DNA of 64,000 nucleotides, from assembly GCF_004216695.1 (NCBI RefSeq), contig NZ_SGXC01000004.1, positions 186,001-250,000 on the forward strand, given 5' to 3'. The number at the start of each line of letters is the position of its first letter. The first letter of the stretch is position 1. Shown here piece by piece: positions 53,329 through 61,390 of the stretch. The notes below the pieces were generated by a model, which saw only the letters and a program-made list of their open reading frames with translations, was not told the origin of the DNA and made no database searches. The position numbers were made by a program, and so were the translations under genes. The stretch comes from Pigmentiphaga kullae (GTDB lineage: Bacteria; Pseudomonadota; Gammaproteobacteria; Burkholderiales; Burkholderiaceae_B).

Positions 53329-54342
53329 ATGGCAGGGGAATTCGAGCTCATCCGCCGGCATTTCACCCGGACGGCGCCGGCGGGCATGCTGGGGGTGGGC
53401 GACGATTGCGCGTTGCTCGCGCCCTCGGCCGAGGCCACGGCGGTCAGCACCGACCTGCTGGTGGAGGGACGCCACTTCTTTCCCGACGTCGACCCGCGCG
53501 CCCTGGGTCACAAGTCGCTGGCCGTGAATCTGTCAGATCTTGCCGCCATGGGCGCGAAGCCGACCGCCTTCGTGCTGGGGCTGGCGCTGCCGCGCGCGGA
53601 CGATGCCTGGCTGTCGGCCTACGCCGGCGGCCTGTTCGCGCTGGCCGATGCCCATGGCTGCCCCCTGGTCGGGGGCGACACCACCCGCAGCGACGCGGGC
53701 ACGACCCTGTCCATCACCATCTTCGGCAGCGTGCCCGCCCGAGCGGCGCTGCGCCGCTCGGGCGCCCGGCCCGGCGACGACATCTGGGTGTCGGGCATGC
53801 TGGGCGACGCCGACCTCGCGCTGCGCCTGCTGCTGGGCGAGCCGGAAGTGCCGGTGGCGGACCGGGCGGCGGTGCTGGCGGCGACCCGCCGCGCGCTCGA
53901 ATGGCCCGAGCCGCGCGTGGCGCTGGGGCTGGCGCTGCGCGGCCTGGCCAGCGCGGCGATCGACATCTCGGACGGCCTGCTGCAGGACCTCGGCCACATC
54001 CTGGCCGCCAGCGGCTGCGGCGCCCGTCTGTGCGCCGACGACGTGCCGGTGTCGCCCGCCGTGGCGGCCCTGCCGGTCCCCTGGCGGCGGCGCTGCGCGC
54101 TGGGCGGCGGCGATGCCTACGAATTGTGCTTCACCGCGCCGGCCGATGCCCGCGCCCGTGTGGCCGACGCGGCCGCGCGCGCGGGCGTGGCGGCCACCCG
54201 CATCGGCGCGGTGCAGGCTGGCGCCGGCCTGCGCGTGGTGGATGCCGGCGGCAACCCGGTGCCGGACCTGCCCCGCGCCGGCTTCGATCATTTCCCGTCG
54301 ACGGCCGGTCCGGCGGCGGGGCTCTTGCCTGAGACGACATGA
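53329..54342 (+). CDS. thiL: Thiamine-monophosphate kinase
   Basis: A 337-residue ATP-dependent kinase making thiamine diphosphate. Motifs are the N-terminal E-F-E-L-I-R-R-H-F, GVGDDCALL with metal-binding Asp, S-T-D-L-L-V-E-G-R-H-F, NLSDLAAMGAKPTAFVLGLALP, AIDISDGLLQDLGHIL and the late LGGGDAYELCFTAP. The ATG at 53329 is chosen over a GTG four codons upstream. The stop overlaps the pgpA start (ATGA). The ThDP decarboxylase at 18234-19408 depends on its product. Confidence 0.96.
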   Translation: MAGEFELIRRHFTRTAPAGMLGVGDDCALLAPSAEATAVSTDLLVEGRHFFPDVDPRALGHKSLAVNLSDLAAMGAKPTAFVLGLALPRADDAWLSAYAGGLFALADAHGCPLVGGDTTRSDAGTTLSITIFGSVPARAALRRSGARPGDDIWVSGMLGDADLALRLLLGEPEVPVADRAAVLAATRRALEWPEPRVALGLALRGLASAAIDISDGLLQDLGHILAASGCGARLCADDVPVSPAVAALPVPWRRRCALGGGDAYELCFTAPADARARVADAAARAGVAATRIGAVQAGAGLRVVDAGGNPVPDLPRAGFDHFPSTAGPAAGLLPETT

Positions 54343-54854
54343 CCGACATTTCCTCCGCCGGCACGGTGCCGGCGAGCCCCAGCTTCGCCTGGATGCGCGC
54401 GCGCCTGTCGCGCACCATCGCCTTCGGCCTGGGCAGCGGCCTGATCCGCCCCGCGCCGGGGACCTGGGGGACGCTGCTGGCCTGGGCGCTGTGGCAGCCC
54501 TTGACCATGGTGCTGGGCGCGCCGCTGCACCAGGCCATTTTCCTGGTGGCGGCATTCGTCGTGGGCATCTGGGCCTGCGACCGCGCGGGGCGCGACCTGG
54601 GCGTGCCCGACCATGGCGGCATGGTATGGGACGAGATGGTCGCCTTCTGGACGGTGTTGTGGCTGATCCCGGATTCCGTGGTGTCGCAGGCCTTCGGCTT
54701 CCTGCTGTTCCGGCTGTTCGACATCCTCAAGCCGCCCCCCATCGGCCATTTCGACCGCCGGCTCAAGAACGGCCTGGGCGTGATGTGGGACGACATGATC
54801 GCCGCGTTCTACGCGCTCTTGGTCTGCGCGCTGTACTGGCGTATCGTCAACTAA
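54339..54854 (+). CDS. pgpA: Phosphatidylglycerophosphatase A
   Basis: A 171-residue inner-membrane phosphatase that makes phosphatidylglycerol. FGLGSGLIRPAPGTWGTLLAW near residue 30, V-W-D-E-M-V-A-F-W near residue 97, FRLFDILKPPPI and DRRLKNGLGVMWDDMIAAFYA are the family motifs with the acidic metal ligands. Three to four membrane helices are visible. The thiL-pgpA pair overlaps by four bases, as is usual in Proteobacteria. Confidence 0.95.
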   Translation: MTDISSAGTVPASPSFAWMRARLSRTIAFGLGSGLIRPAPGTWGTLLAWALWQPLTMVLGAPLHQAIFLVAAFVVGIWACDRAGRDLGVPDHGGMVWDEMVAFWTVLWLIPDSVVSQAFGFLLFRLFDILKPPPIGHFDRRLKNGLGVMWDDMIAAFYALLVCALYWRIVN

Positions 54855-54923
54855 ATTAATCCAGGGGGCGGCTTTCAACCAGGCTGACGATCGCCATTCT
54901 CGGCCGGCCTGGTAGTGCCCCAG

Positions 54924-54997
54924 GATGCGGTGGATCCGGCTTTGCCGGTCCACCCGCATCGCCCCCTGGGGGGCGCGCGTCAGCGCGTAGGGGGGAG
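54924..54997. repeat. Intergenic repeat, family variant copy 3
   Basis: Contains GGATCCGGCTTTGCCGGTCC (54932-54951), shared with copy 2, inside a hairpin GATGCGGTGG/CCACCCGCATC, then CGCCCCCTGGGGGGCG and a GCGTAGGGGGGAG end. The layout is that of copy 2 with a shorter middle. It again ends right before a start codon (pncC ATG at 55003), giving the gene its Shine-Dalgarno-like purines. Confidence 0.65.
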
Positions 54998-55002
54998 CAT
55001 AT

Positions 55003-55527
55003 ATGTTCGACCAGGAATCGCTGGATCTGTCTGCCGCCCTGGGCGAAGCCCTGCAGCCGATGGGCTGGATGCTGGCCGCCGCCGAGTCCTGCACCGGCGG
55101 GCTGGTGGCGGGGCTGGTCACTGCCGTAGCGGGGTCCAGCGCCTGGTTCGACCGGGGGTTCGTCACCTACACCAACGCGGCCAAGGTGGCCGAGCTGGGG
55201 GTGCGGGAAGAAACGCTGGCCGCGCACGGCGCGGTCAGCGAACAGACCGCTGGCGAGATGGCGGCCGGGGCGTTGCAGGCGGCGGGCGCGCAGATGGCGG
55301 TGTCGACCACCGGCATCGCCGGACCCGGTGGCGCGACGCCGGGCAAGCCGGTCGGCATGGTGTGCTTCGGCTGGGCGTGGACGACGCCCGAAGGCGTGCG
55401 GGTGCGCACGGCCACGCATCTGCTGGCCGGGGACCGCGCCGCCGTGCGCATGCAGGCGGTGCGGATCGCGCTGCGCGGCGTGCTGGAAGCGCGGGCGCTC
55501 GCGGTCGACCCGCTTCAGAACGAGTAA
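55003..55527 (+). CDS. pncC: Nicotinamide-nucleotide amidohydrolase (CinA C-terminal family)
   Basis: A 174-residue stand-alone CinA C-terminal domain that deamidates nicotinamide mononucleotide in NAD recycling. A-A-E-S-C-T-G-G near residue 26 carries the catalytic Ser region, FVTYTNAAKVAELGV and STTGIAGPGGATPGKPVGMV near residue 105 are diagnostic. It follows pgpA after a repeat element. Its last bases overlap the end of the convergent mipA-like gene by 13. Confidence 0.94.
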   Translation: MFDQESLDLSAALGEALQPMGWMLAAAESCTGGLVAGLVTAVAGSSAWFDRGFVTYTNAAKVAELGVREETLAAHGAVSEQTAGEMAAGALQAAGAQMAVSTTGIAGPGGATPGKPVGMVCFGWAWTTPEGVRVRTATHLLAGDRAAVRMQAVRIALRGVLEARALAVDPLQNE

Positions 55528-56267
55528 GCCAGGCCCACGCTGCCGAAGGCGGCGGTCTTGCGTTCGACGATGGGGCTGTCGGCCGCGTCGCCCATCAGGC
55601 TCTGCACGCCCAGCAGCGTGACGACGCGCCAGCGCTGGTCCAGCCGGTAGGTCCAGAGCGCGAAGGCCGAGCCCGAACGCAGGCCCGACGATGGCCGGTA
55701 GGACGCAAGCCCGGCGCCGCTGTGCGCGGATTGCTCCGGCGTCACGCCGAACCAGGTCTGCATGTGGTCGCGGTTGCCCCATTCCAGGCCGGCGCCGACC
55801 TGCACGTCGTGCTTGCCGCCCTGCCAGATGGCGTACGAGCCGCGCACGGCCAGGGTGCCGCCATAGCCGCTCTTGGCCGCCTGGGTGTAGGCCAGCGACG
55901 CGCGCCACCGGCCGGGCGCCCAGTCGGCGAATACGCCATACTGGGCATGGGCATCGATGTCGCCCAGGCCGGACAGCCGGTCGGACCGGCTTTCCTTGCG
56001 GCCCAGGCCGAAGCCGGCGCGCACGCCCACGCTCAGGCCGGGCGCGATTTCCGTCTTCAGTCCCAGTCCGGGCAGGCCCTGGCTGTTCGAGATGAAGAAG
56101 GGGCCGCGCTGGAAATTGAGGATGGGCGCGGGCAGCACGCGATAGCTGTCGGCGCCGGGGTAGGCCGGGATGACGGCAATGCCGCCGCCCACGAGGTCCT
56201 GCCCGACGGCGGGCTGCATGGCGCCCAGCAGAAAGCAGAGGCAGAGGCTGCGCGGGTCCTGGATCAT
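55515..56267 (-). CDS. MipA/OmpV family outer membrane protein
   Basis: A 250-residue outer membrane beta-barrel. The signal peptide is at residues 1-22 (LCLCFLLGAMQPAVGQ end). GGGIAVIPAYPGADSYRVLPAPILNFQRGPFFIS is the typical first part of MipA, and the protein ends in aromatic F (LAYSF), as outer membrane barrels do. MipA-like proteins are linked to murein synthesis complexes or to resistance against antibiotics and small acids. The ATG at 56267 follows AGGAG. It is divergent from a QseBC/PmrAB-like two-component locus, a frequent pairing. Confidence 0.9.
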   Translation of the reverse strand: MIQDPRSLCLCFLLGAMQPAVGQDLVGGGIAVIPAYPGADSYRVLPAPILNFQRGPFFISNSQGLPGLGLKTEIAPGLSVGVRAGFGLGRKESRSDRLSGLGDIDAHAQYGVFADWAPGRWRASLAYTQAAKSGYGGTLAVRGSYAIWQGGKHDVQVGAGLEWGNRDHMQTWFGVTPEQSAHSGAGLASYRPSSGLRSGSAFALWTYRLDQRWRVVTLLGVQSLMGDAADSPIVERKTAAFGSVGLAYSF

Positions 56268-56387
56268 GTGGCTGGCTCCTGGAACCTGCCGCCGCGGGCG
56301 GTTCCGAACGTGGATGTGAGGGCGGCGGCCAGCCCGGCCCGGGCATGAGCGCGAGCCAGCCGCCACCGCGAATTCTGGGCGGGGCGG

Positions 56388-56404
56388 TTTAAGAACTTTT
56401 TAAA
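56388..56404. promoter_or_regulatory. Candidate response-regulator box (direct repeat)
   Basis: TTTAAG-AACTT-TTTAAA: two hexamers 11 bases apart, i.e. on the same face of the helix, the pattern bound by PmrA/QseB-type regulators. It lies in the divergent gap, 120 bases from the mipA-like start and 76 bases from the response-regulator start, and could serve both. Confidence 0.5.
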
Positions 56405-56479
56405 ATCGGGCGACGATACTGGCCTTGGCCAGCCGATGCGGCCGCGCGCGCCGCTCATCCGAACCACGGGAAACCGATC

Positions 56480-57149
56480 TTGCGCATTCTGCTCGTAGAA
56501 GACGACGCCATGCTTGCCGACGCGCTCGTCACCGCGCTGGGCCAGCACGACACCGTGGTCGAATGGGCCCGCGACGCCGCCGCCGCGCGGCTGACCTTGA
56601 TCGACCACGACTACGCGGCGGTCCTGCTCGACCTCGGACTGCCCGGCGGTTCCGGACTGGGCGTGCTGGCCGCCATGCGCGCCCGCTACGACACGACGCC
56701 GGTCATCATCATGACCGATGACCGCGCGCGACCGCCTGAGCGACCGCATAGGCGGCCTGGACGCGGGGGCCGACGACTACCTGGTCAAGCCGTTCCAGGT
56801 CGACGAACTGCGGGCCAGGCTGCGCGCGGTGCTGCGCCGCAGCCTGGGACGCGTGGCCCCGGTGCTGCGCAGCGGCGACGTGGAGCTCGACCCCGCATCG
56901 CGGGCGGTCTCCAGTCGCGGCCAGCCGGTCGCGCTCAGCGCGCACGAATACCGGACCCTGCTGGCGCTGATGGAAAGGGCGGGCAAGGCCCTGTCCCGCA
57001 CGGCGCTGGAAGAGGCGGTCTACGGCAGCGACGGCGTGATCGAAAGCAACACGGTGGCGGTCTATGTCCATCAGTTGCGCCGCAAGCTGGGCGAGGACCT
57101 GATCGAGACCGTGCACGGCTACGGCTACCGGCTGCGGGAGACGCGATGA
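56480..57149 (+). pseudogene. OmpR-family response regulator broken by a 7-base tandem duplication
   Basis: Two frames together encode a QseB/PmrA-like regulator. The first (TTG start at 56480) gives MRILLVEDD with acidic pocket D8-D9, phospho-acceptor D51 and ...PVIIM at residue 78. There ATGACCG occurs twice in a row (56711-56717, 56718-56724), shifting the frame by +1. The correct frame continues as TARDRLSDRIGGLDAGADDYLVKPF with the conserved Lys, then a full winged-helix domain ending YGYRLRETR at 57149. Removing one copy restores a 220-residue protein. As it stands, the first frame reads on through 144 unrelated residues into the histidine kinase frame. A 143-residue product from the ATG at 56718 would lack D51. 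Confidence 0.85.
56711..56724 (+). repeat. 7-base tandem duplication causing the frameshift
   Basis: ATGACCG is present twice with no gap inside the receiver-domain codons. One copy gives the conserved I-I-M-T-A-R-D; two copies give I-I-M-T-D-D-R and loss of frame. The second copy also makes a new in-frame ATG for the downstream part. Confidence 0.9.
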
Positions 57150-58498
57150 GATCGCTGCGCACGCGCCTGCTGACGGGCATCGTCGCGACCATGCTGCTGA
57201 CCTGGGCGGGAACGTTCCTGTGGTATCGGGCCGAGGTCACGCGCGAATGGAGCGGGGAGTGGGACGCCGCGCTGCGCGAGGTGGCGAACCTGACCCTGCT
57301 GTCGCTGCCCGTCGGACTCGAGAACAACGTTGCCGAACGCGGCTTTTCGCTGCCGGGCGAGCAGCGGCTGGATACCTCCCAGCTCCAGATGACCTTCCAG
57401 GTCTGGAACCTGGCGACCGGCCGCAGCGTGCTGCATTCCCCCAGCGCGCCCGGCCGGCCCATCGTGCCGGACATGCGCGAAGGCTACGGCACCATCATGG
57501 TGGGCGGCGAACCCTGGCGCGTCTATGCGGTGTCGGACGCCAGCGGGCGGATACAGGTGCAGGTGGGCAAGCCGCAATCGCTGTTGCGCAAGGAGCTGCA
57601 CGACCGCCTGACCCGCGGCTTGATGTTCGTCGGCATACTGGCGTGCATGCTGGCCTGTGTGGTGGGCTGCCTGGTCCAGTGGTCGGTCCTTCCCGTCACG
57701 CGGCTGTCGCGCCGCATCCTGCAGCGGCGCCCCACCGACTTGCAGCCGCTGCCGGCCCGGGAACTGCCGGTTGAACTGCGTCCGCTGGTCGAGTCGTTCA
57801 ACGGCCTGCTCGGACGGCTGGACGAGACCATGCAGAACGAGCGGCGCTTCCTGGTCGATGCCGCGCACGAGCTGCGCACGCCGCTCGCGGTCCTGACTGT
57901 GCAGACCGAGAACGCCCTGCGGTGCCAGGATCCCGTGCAACTGCGCGCCGAACTCGGCAAGCTGCTGGCGACCACCCAGCGCAGCGCGCGGCTGTCCGAG
58001 CAATTGCTGGACATGGCCAGGCTGGATGCCAACGGATTCGGCGAGGACGACGTGGAGCTGCACACCGTGGTGTCGGTGATCGCGCGGGATTTCGAGACCG
58101 GCGCCGCCGAGCGCGGCCAGCGCATCAGCCTGGACACCGAAGACTGCCTGGTGCGCGGCCGGGTCGATCCGCTGGGCATCCTGGTACGCAACCTGATCGA
58201 CAACGCGGTGCGCTATGGCGGACGCGACGCGCACATCGCCGTGGCCTGCCGGCGCGAGGCCGACGGCGTGCTGCTGACCGTGGCCGACGACGGCCCCGGC
58301 GTGCCCGAGTCCGAATACCGGCGCATCTTCGACCGGTTCTACCGCGTGATGGGTACCACCGAAAGGGGCAGCGGCATCGGCCTGTCGCTGGTCGCTCAGA
58401 TCGCCGAATCGCACGCGGCCTCCATCCACGTGGGCACCGGCCTGCAGGGGCGCGGCCTGGGCGTGCGGATACGTTTCCCGTCGGCGCAGCCGGCCTGA
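57146..58498 (+). CDS. Sensor histidine kinase (QseC/PmrB-like)
   Basis: A 450-residue membrane sensor kinase. Membrane helices at about residues 8-26 and 158-178 enclose a periplasmic domain of 130 residues. A HAMP-like linker follows, then the H-box F-L-V-D-A-A-H-E-L-R-T-P-L with H241, the N-box NLIDNAVRYGG near residue 354 and the G-boxes VADDGPGVPE and GSGIGLSLV. All catalytic parts look intact. Its ATG overlaps the stop of the response regulator (ATGA). With its partner frameshifted, signalling is probably interrupted unless another regulator is used. Confidence 0.93.
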   Translation: MRSLRTRLLTGIVATMLLTWAGTFLWYRAEVTREWSGEWDAALREVANLTLLSLPVGLENNVAERGFSLPGEQRLDTSQLQMTFQVWNLATGRSVLHSPSAPGRPIVPDMREGYGTIMVGGEPWRVYAVSDASGRIQVQVGKPQSLLRKELHDRLTRGLMFVGILACMLACVVGCLVQWSVLPVTRLSRRILQRRPTDLQPLPARELPVELRPLVESFNGLLGRLDETMQNERRFLVDAAHELRTPLAVLTVQTENALRCQDPVQLRAELGKLLATTQRSARLSEQLLDMARLDANGFGEDDVELHTVVSVIARDFETGAAERGQRISLDTEDCLVRGRVDPLGILVRNLIDNAVRYGGRDAHIAVACRREADGVLLTVADDGPGVPESEYRRIFDRFYRVMGTTERGSGIGLSLVAQIAESHAASIHVGTGLQGRGLGVRIRFPSAQPA

Positions 58499-58511
58499 GC
58501 CGGGACGCCGG

Positions 58512-59429
58512 TCAGGCCGGGAGCGAGGCGCGCCGGGCTTCGTCCGCGCTGGCCTCGGCCAGGATCCAGTCGCGGAACGTGCACAGGTGCGCGTCGTATT
58601 GCAGCCGCTCCGGATAGATCAGGTAGAAGGCGTTGTCGATGGGAACGCGCAGGCCGAAGGGCGCGACCAGCCTGCCTGACGCCAGATCGTCGGCCACCAG
58701 CGCATGCTGGCCCATGGCCACCCCCAGGCCTTCCAGCGCCGCCTGGTAGGCCAGGCTGACGCTCTCGAAGGTCAGCCCGCGGTCCGGGTCGATGTCGCCC
58801 GCGCCGGCGGCCTGCAGCCAGGTCGGCCAATAGTCCGGCCGCGCCACCGATTGCAGCAGCGTGTACTGGCCCAGGTCGCCCGGATGGATGGGCGGGGCGC
58901 GGCCCTCCAGCAGGCGCGGACTGCACACCGGCAGCAGCTCGATGCCGACCAGGAAGCGGGAGATCACGCCCGGCCAGTCGCCGCGGCCCATGCGGATGGC
59001 GACGTCGGCGTCGTGCTCGGTGAAGTCCACCGGCTTGAGCGAGGTGGTGAAGATGGCGTCGCGGCCCGGATGGGCGGCGTGGAACGCCGGCAGGCGCGGC
59101 ACCAGCCAGCGCATCGCAAAGGTCATCGGGCACCAGATGTGCAACGGCTTGTCGCGCACCCCCTGCATGGCGCGCTGGGTGGCCTCGCCTATGCTGTCGA
59201 ACACGTCGTTCAGGTCGTCCAGGTAGCGCCGGCCCACGGCCGTGAGCCGCACTTCGCGATTGACCCGTTCGAACAGCCGCGCCCCCAGGAATTCCTCCAG
59301 CACCATGACTTGCCGGCTGACGGCGCCGGGCGTGACGTGCAGCTCGCGCGCGGCGCGCGTGAAGCTCAGGTGGCGCGCCGCCACCTCGAAGGTGCGCAGC
59401 GGGTTGAGCGGGGGCAGGCGAGTGACCAT
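58512..59429 (-). CDS. LysR-type regulator (GcvA-like)
   Basis: A 305-residue LysR regulator of the GcvA/AmpR type: L-P-P-L-N-P-L-R-T-F-E-V-A-A-R-H-L-S-F-T near the start, TPGAVSRQVMVLEEFLGARLF as the recognition part, and an effector domain with VAIRMGRGDWPGV. ATG at 59429. It is divergent from the RraA-like/Bug gene pair, with a T-N11-A palindrome between, so it most likely controls that pair and itself. Confidence 0.92.
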   Translation of the reverse strand: MVTRLPPLNPLRTFEVAARHLSFTRAARELHVTPGAVSRQVMVLEEFLGARLFERVNREVRLTAVGRRYLDDLNDVFDSIGEATQRAMQGVRDKPLHIWCPMTFAMRWLVPRLPAFHAAHPGRDAIFTTSLKPVDFTEHDADVAIRMGRGDWPGVISRFLVGIELLPVCSPRLLEGRAPPIHPGDLGQYTLLQSVARPDYWPTWLQAAGAGDIDPDRGLTFESVSLAYQAALEGLGVAMGQHALVADDLASGRLVAPFGLRVPIDNAFYLIYPERLQYDAHLCTFRDWILAEASADEARRASLPA

Positions 59430-59443
59430 TTCTATGAGTAAAA

Positions 59444-59458
59444 GTCAATGATATTGAC
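59444..59458. promoter_or_regulatory. LysR-type binding palindrome (T-N11-A)
   Basis: GTCAAT-GAT-ATTGAC: perfect 6-base arms with the T-N11-A spacing of LysR boxes, 15 bases upstream of the lysR-type ATG and 114 bases before the RraA-like gene. The region up to 59510 is A+T-rich and is the likely divergent promoter. Confidence 0.55.
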
Positions 59459-59571
59459 TATAAATCGATTGATGCGCTTTGGGAAAGCGATGAGAATTTT
59501 TCACATATGAAGACCGCCGCCGCGGATGGGCCGCAGGCGGCGGCGCGCCTCATTCCTTACGGAGACCACGC

Positions 59572-60294
59572 ATGACCAAGACGCTGCTGGGCAAGATCGC
59601 CCCCGAACGGGTAAAGAGCCTCGACATCGAGCGCCCGCCCCAGGACCTGATCGATGGCTTCAAGGCGCTGGGCGACGCCTCCGGCATCGTGTCGGACGTC
59701 ATGGATCACCTGGGCATTGCCGCCACGCTGCCCGGCTCGCTGCTCAAGCCCACCATTCCCGGCGCCACCATCGTCGGCCCGGCCATGACCCTGCGCAACA
59801 CGGTCATGACCGGGCACCCCGTCGACAACGCGCGCGCGCACCGCAACGGCATGGCCGAGATCGAGGCCCACAACATCGCGGAGCAGGGCGACGTACTGGT
59901 GATCGAGGGCGTGCCCGGGCTGTCGAACATGGGCGGCATCTCGGCCCAGGTGGCCAAGCGCCAGGGCGAGATCGGCGCCATCGTGTCGGGCGGGGTGCGC
60001 GACGTCGCGCACTCGCGCCGCGTCGGCTTCCCGGTCTGGGCCACCGAGGTCTCGCCCATCACCGGCAAGTGGCGCATCGAGACGATAGAGATCAACGGCC
60101 CGGTCCAGATCGAGGGCATACGCGTCAACCCCGGCGACCTCGTGGTGGCCGACGACACCGGCGTCTGCTTCATTCCGCGCGACCGCGCCCGCGAAGTGCT
60201 GGAGCTCTCGCGCAAGCGCGCCGCCGCCGAGGACGCGCGCTGCGACGCCATCGACCGCGGCGTTGCCATCCGCGACCTGCCGTCGGCCAGCTGA
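59572..60294 (+). CDS. RraA-like protein / HMG (CHA) aldolase family
   Basis: A 240-residue member of the RraA/4-hydroxy-4-methyl-2-oxoglutarate aldolase family. DASGIVSDVMDHLGIA near residue 37, GPAMTLRN near residue 64, and the metal/substrate motif I-V-S-G-G-V-R-D near residue 140 with the Arg-Asp pair are present, which supports aldolase or oxaloacetate decarboxylase activity over the RNase E inhibitor role. GGAG precedes the ATG. It forms an operon with a Bug receptor and is divergent from a LysR gene, typical of a small organic-acid pathway. Confidence 0.88.
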   Translation: MTKTLLGKIAPERVKSLDIERPPQDLIDGFKALGDASGIVSDVMDHLGIAATLPGSLLKPTIPGATIVGPAMTLRNTVMTGHPVDNARAHRNGMAEIEAHNIAEQGDVLVIEGVPGLSNMGGISAQVAKRQGEIGAIVSGGVRDVAHSRRVGFPVWATEVSPITGKWRIETIEINGPVQIEGIRVNPGDLVVADDTGVCFIPRDRAREVLELSRKRAAAEDARCDAIDRGVAIRDLPSAS

Positions 60295-60369
60295 GCCGCG
60301 CGCCGGCGGTATCGCGCCGGCGACCCCGCCGCCCCGGCCACGGCCGGGCGGCCACCAGGAGACACCAAC

Positions 60370-61356
60370 GTGCAAAGACATTCCCTCAAGCGTGGGCGGC
60401 CGGCGCTCGCCTGCGCCGCCGCCGCGCTCTTCAGCGCCGGCGCCTGGGCGGCCCCGGATTATCCTACCCAGCCCATCCGCCTGATCGTGCCTTTCGCGCC
60501 CGGCGGCGGCACCGACATGATCGCGCGTGTCGTGGGCAAGAAGCTGGGCGAGCGGCTGGGCCAGCCCGTCATCGTGGACAACCGCCCGGGCGCCAGCGGC
60601 ATCATCGGCGCCGAGGCCGTGGCCCGCTCGGCCCCGGACGGCTACACGCTGCTCATGGCCACGACCGCGATCAGCTCGAACGGCAGCCTGTACAACACGA
60701 TTTCGTATGACCTGAAGAAGGACTTCGCGCCTGTCTCGCAACTGGCCAACGCGCCCGCCGTGCTGGTGGTGAATCCCGGCCTGCCGGTGGCCTCGCTGCA
60801 GGAACTGATCCGCTATGCCCGCGAGCGGCCGGGGCAGGTCAACTACGCTTCCTATGGCGTGGGCACGGCGCCGCATCTGGTGGCCGAACTGTTCCAGCAG
60901 AGCAGCGGCACCAAGCTCTACCACGTGCCCTACAAGGGTGGCGGCCCGGCCGTGCTGGCGACCCTGTCGGGCGAGACCCGGCTGCTGTTCCCCAGCCTGG
61001 TGCCGGTGATGAACCACATCCGCAACGGCAAGCTGCGGGCGCTGGCGGTGGCTTCGGACAAGCGCTCGCCCAGCCTGCCCGACGTGCCCACCTTCCGCGA
61101 GGCCGGCATGGAGTTCGAGACCGGGACCTGGTTCGGCATCGTGGCGCGCGGCGGCACGCCGGCGCCCATCGTGGCGCGGCTGCACAAGGAAATCGTCGCA
61201 TTGCTGAATGACGCCGACGTGCGCAAGTCGATCTCGGACGAAGGGGCCGAGGTCGTGCCCAGCGCCACGCCGGAGGCCTTCGGCAAGCTGATCCAGGCCG
61301 AGGCCGAGCGCTGGGCCAAGGTGGTCCGCACGGCCGGCATCAGGATCGAGAAGTGA
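60370..61356 (+). CDS. Bug-family periplasmic solute receptor
   Basis: A 328-residue receptor starting at GTG (60370) after AGGAG. Signal peptide residues 1-27 (A-G-A-W-A-A end). Signatures are YPTQPIRLIVPFAPGGGTDMIARVV, VDNRPGASGIIGAEAVARSAPDGYTLL and SLPDVPTFREAGM. It follows the RraA-like gene by 75 bases and probably delivers its pathway substrate, such as a keto- or hydroxydicarboxylate. It converges on pyrF, with a strong hairpin between. Confidence 0.92.
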   Translation: MQRHSLKRGRPALACAAAALFSAGAWAAPDYPTQPIRLIVPFAPGGGTDMIARVVGKKLGERLGQPVIVDNRPGASGIIGAEAVARSAPDGYTLLMATTAISSNGSLYNTISYDLKKDFAPVSQLANAPAVLVVNPGLPVASLQELIRYARERPGQVNYASYGVGTAPHLVAELFQQSSGTKLYHVPYKGGGPAVLATLSGETRLLFPSLVPVMNHIRNGKLRALAVASDKRSPSLPDVPTFREAGMEFETGTWFGIVARGGTPAPIVARLHKEIVALLNDADVRKSISDEGAEVVPSATPEAFGKLIQAEAERWAKVVRTAGIRIEK

Positions 61357-61360
61357 CGAG

Positions 61361-61380
61361 GGGGCGGCCCTGGCCGCCCC
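61361..61380. terminator. Bidirectional hairpin between the Bug receptor and pyrF genes
   Basis: GGGGCGGCC-CT-GGCCGCCCC: a perfect 9-pair GC stem in the 34-base gap between two convergent genes. There is no clear T-run on either side, so it is a weak intrinsic terminator or an mRNA end stabiliser serving both transcripts. Confidence 0.5.
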
Positions 61381-61390
61381 GGATTGGCGG

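Noticed and set aside
56480-58498. A 672-codon open frame joining the response regulator start to the histidine kinase, as if a natural hybrid protein
   Set aside because: Residues 80-222 of it match nothing expected and are the wrong-frame reading of the receiver and DNA-binding domains. The hybrid is a by-product of the 7-base duplication and the lack of stops in high-GC DNA.
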